From Thiosocius sp049669185 (GTDB lineage Bacteria > Pseudomonadota > Gammaproteobacteria > Chromatiales > Chromatiaceae), in assembly GCA_049669185.1 (NCBI GenBank), contig JBATKF010000263.1, positions 1 through 56,232 of the forward strand: a stretch of DNA of 56,232 nucleotides. The letters are read 5' to 3'. A program made the position numbers and the translations under genes. Below the pieces are notes generated by a model. It ran no database searches, was not told where the DNA came from, and was given only the letters and a program-made list of their open reading frames with translations. Below, in pieces: positions 54,250 through 56,232 of this stretch. The stretch's first letter is position 1. Each line of letters starts with the position of its first letter.

Positions 54250-55566
54250 TCATACGGATTTGTCCTCGATCTGTGCGCGCCAGGCAGCGGCGCGCTGCAG
54301 GGTCAGGGAGAGATCGATGGTAGTCAGTTCACGCTTCCGCAGCACCTGGCGACCGCGGATCCAGACGTGTTGCACTTGCTCGCGACCGGCCGCATAGACC
54401 AGCTGCGAGATGGCGTTGTAGACCGGCTGGGTCTCCGGCCGTGACAGATCAACGGCCACCAGGTCGGCCGACTTGCCGACGCGGATGGATCCGGTCTCGT
54501 CGTCGATGCCGAGCGCTCGCGCCCCGTTTAGGGTTGCCATGCGCAGTGCCGCATGGGCCGGAAGCGCGCAGGCGTCTGCGGCCCGCCCCTTGGCCTGCAG
54601 CGCCGCAGTCTGCATCTCGCCGAGCATGTCCAGGTCGTTATTGCTGGCGGCGCCATCGGTGCCTAGCGCCACATTGATGCCGGCATCGAGCAGCGTCGTG
54701 ACCGGACAGTGGCCCGAGGCGAGCTTGAGATTCGATTCCGGGCAGTGGACCACATGTGCCGCGCATTGCGAGAACAGGTCGATCTCTTCCGGCTCGAGCT
54801 GGGTCATGTGCACCCCCAGCAGCGCGGGGGTGACAATGTTCAGGCGATGCAGCCGCTCGATCGGTCGTTGACCGTATTGCTCGAGGCCGGCTTTCACCTC
54901 GGCGACCGTCTCGTGCACATGCATGTGAATCGGCAGCTCGAGTTCGTTGGCCAGCGTCGCCACACGGCGCAGTGGATCGTCCGCGACGGAGTAGGGGGCG
55001 TGTGGTGCGAACGCGGTGCGCACCAGCGGATCGCTGCGCAGCTGGTCATGCACCGCAATCGCTTTGTCCAGGTAATCATCCGCATCGTTCGCCCAGGTCG
55101 ACGGGAGGTCGATAACAATAAGACCCACAGTGGCGCGCATCCCGGCCTGTATCGCGACCCGGGCGGTGATGTCGGGAAAAAAGTACATGTCGTTGAAACA
55201 GGTGGTGCCGCTGCGGATCATCTCGGCGATGGCCAGGCGCGAGCCATCGGCGACGAATTCTTCGTGCACCCAGCGCGCCTCGGCAGGCCAGATATAGTCA
55301 TGCAGCCAGGTCATCAGCGGCAGATCATCGGCAAGACCGCGAAACAGGCTCATGGCGCCATGGGTGTGGGCGTTGATCAGCCCGGGAATCAGGACATGTC
55401 CCCCCAGGCTGATGCTCTCGTCGGCTTGGATCTGTTCGGTCGCCTCGGCACGGGGTGCGATCGCGCTTATCCGGCCGTCGCTCACGGCGATGCTGTGCCG
55501 TTCGAGAACACCGGGCTGCTCGACGGGGATCAACCAGTCCGCATGAATGAGGAGATCTGCGTGCAC
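54250..55566 (-). CDS. mtaD: 5-methylthioadenosine/S-adenosylhomocysteine deaminase
   Basis: A 438-residue amidohydrolase. GLINAHTHGAMSLFRG gives the zinc His pair (67 and 69), HMHVHET the third, and GTDGAASNNDLDM the metal Asp. It deaminates MTA or SAH to inosine analogues. Next to the divergent mtnA (methylthioribose-1-phosphate isomerase), so methylthioadenosine salvage is the likely job. Related TRZ/ATZ hydrolases act on other purine-like substrates. Confidence 0.9.
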   Translation of the reverse strand: MHADLLIHADWLIPVEQPGVLERHSIAVSDGRISAIAPRAEATEQIQADESISLGGHVLIPGLINAHTHGAMSLFRGLADDLPLMTWLHDYIWPAEARWVHEEFVADGSRLAIAEMIRSGTTCFNDMYFFPDITARVAIQAGMRATVGLIVIDLPSTWANDADDYLDKAIAVHDQLRSDPLVRTAFAPHAPYSVADDPLRRVATLANELELPIHMHVHETVAEVKAGLEQYGQRPIERLHRLNIVTPALLGVHMTQLEPEEIDLFSQCAAHVVHCPESNLKLASGHCPVTTLLDAGINVALGTDGAASNNDLDMLGEMQTAALQAKGRAADACALPAHAALRMATLNGARALGIDDETGSIRVGKSADLVAVDLSRPETQPVYNAISQLVYAAGREQVQHVWIRGRQVLRKRELTTIDLSLTLQRAAAWRAQIEDKSV

Positions 55567-55684
55567 GATTCTTTGCCGTTGCTAGCGATAAGCGGCGTAA
55601 AATACCGCAGATCCGGTCGCCGCCCCTAATGGCACGGCGCACGTGCCCAGAACGACTGCCACCCAGCCCGAGTCAGTTCACCCT

Positions 55685-56232
55685 ATGCAAGAAGTCTCTC
55701 TCGATGGCCCGATCTCTGCTGACCAGGCGCTGCTGTGGCGCGACGACAGTCTCTATCTGCTCGATCAGCGTCGACTGCCGCGCGACGAAGTGTTTATCGT
55801 CTGTCGCAACGTGGGGGCCACCGCCGATGCGATCCGCGCAATGGTGGTGCGCGGCGCGCCGGCGATCGGAATTGCCGCGGCCTATGGTGTCGTGCTGGCG
55901 GCGCGCGACCGCTATACGCGTGATCCGCAGGGCTGGCGCGGTGCGCTGGAGGAGGATCTCCGGCTGCTTTCGGCGGCCCGTCCGACGGCCGTCAATCTGT
56001 TGTGGGCGATCACGAGGCTGCGCACGGTCATGGGCGACCTGGGTGGCGGCGATCCTGCGCCGCGCCTGCTTGACGAGGCGCTGGCGATCCACCGGCAGGA
56101 TCGCGCCGACAACCTGCGCATGGGGGACTTCGGTGCGGGCTTGATCACCGGGCGCAGCGCCGTGATCACTCATTGCAATACCGGCGGGCTGGCGACCGGG
56201 GGCTGGGGTACCGCATTGGGGGTCATCCGCAC
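55685..56232 (+). CDS. mtnA: Methylthioribose-1-phosphate isomerase, N-terminal part cut by window edge
   Basis: The frame from ATG 55685 (MQEVSLDGPISADQALLW) stays open to the right edge, 182 codons and two bases. VVRGAPAIGIAAAYGVVL and THCNTGGLATGGWGTALGVI are MtnA/eIF2B-like signatures. MtnA isomerises methylthioribose-1-phosphate in methionine salvage. It is divergent from mtaD. Confidence 0.93.
   Translation, partial: MQEVSLDGPISADQALLWRDDSLYLLDQRRLPRDEVFIVCRNVGATADAIRAMVVRGAPAIGIAAAYGVVLAARDRYTRDPQGWRGALEEDLRLLSAARPTAVNLLWAITRLRTVMGDLGGGDPAPRLLDEALAIHRQDRADNLRMGDFGAGLITGRSAVITHCNTGGLATGGWGTALGVIR

Overview
The window is a piece of chromosome from a GC-rich gammaproteobacterium. It is most likely a sulfur-oxidising, Chromatiales-like organism. 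The sequence signs are a secreted Gly/Trp/Tyr-rich protein of the sulfur-globule type, a SoxW-like double-thioredoxin protein, a cbb3 oxidase operon with Fnr boxes, and gammaproteobacterial gene orders (pyrG-kdsA-eno-ftsB-ispD; ispF-truD-surE-pcm-nlpD-rpoS; RNase AM-YciO-M50-trpS-scpA-scpB-rluB). Genus cannot be read from the sequence.

Layout. 1-2450 is the end of an integrated element. It holds a type II toxin-antitoxin pair cut by the left edge, about 500 bases without a convincing gene, and a large serine recombinase broken by one frameshift. The recombinase's last codons run into the 3' half of a tRNA-Asn gene. 2557-19852 is housekeeping: fimT-like pseudopilin, aspartate aminotransferase, uvrB, valS, pcnB-folK, panB-panC, ppc and pgi (divergent), a CaCA exchanger and dnaQ. 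19890-26415 is the respiration block on the minus strand: fnr, ccoN-O-Q-P, a large stem-loop, a small membrane protein, ccoG and ccoH/fixH. 26542-27009 is the sulfur-globule-type gene. 27343-39261 is the pyrG-to-rpoS region on the plus strand, broken by two minus-strand genes (tatD and an Smr gene). 39336-42113 has small conserved genes, a parvulin, YciI and YciB. 42236-48193 is the RNase AM-to-rluB set. 48307-56232 has a HhH DNA glycosylase, a GGDEF protein, the double thioredoxin, yciK, a squalene/phytoene-synthase-like gene, gph, ubiG, and the divergent pair mtaD and mtnA (cut by the right edge).

How the parts work together. Fnr has a perfect box over its own promoter and two further boxes upstream of ccoN, one at class II spacing, so low oxygen should tune the high-affinity oxidase and Fnr itself. 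The sulfur-globule-type gene sits directly upstream of fnr, separated by a strong terminator. mtaD and mtnA serve methylthioadenosine recycling. The most open points are a run of eight G immediately before rpoS that decides which of two start codons is in frame, the recombinase-tRNA junction, and several enzymes with replaced catalytic residues (YciK, the HhH glycosylase, the squalene-synthase-like protein, NlpD).
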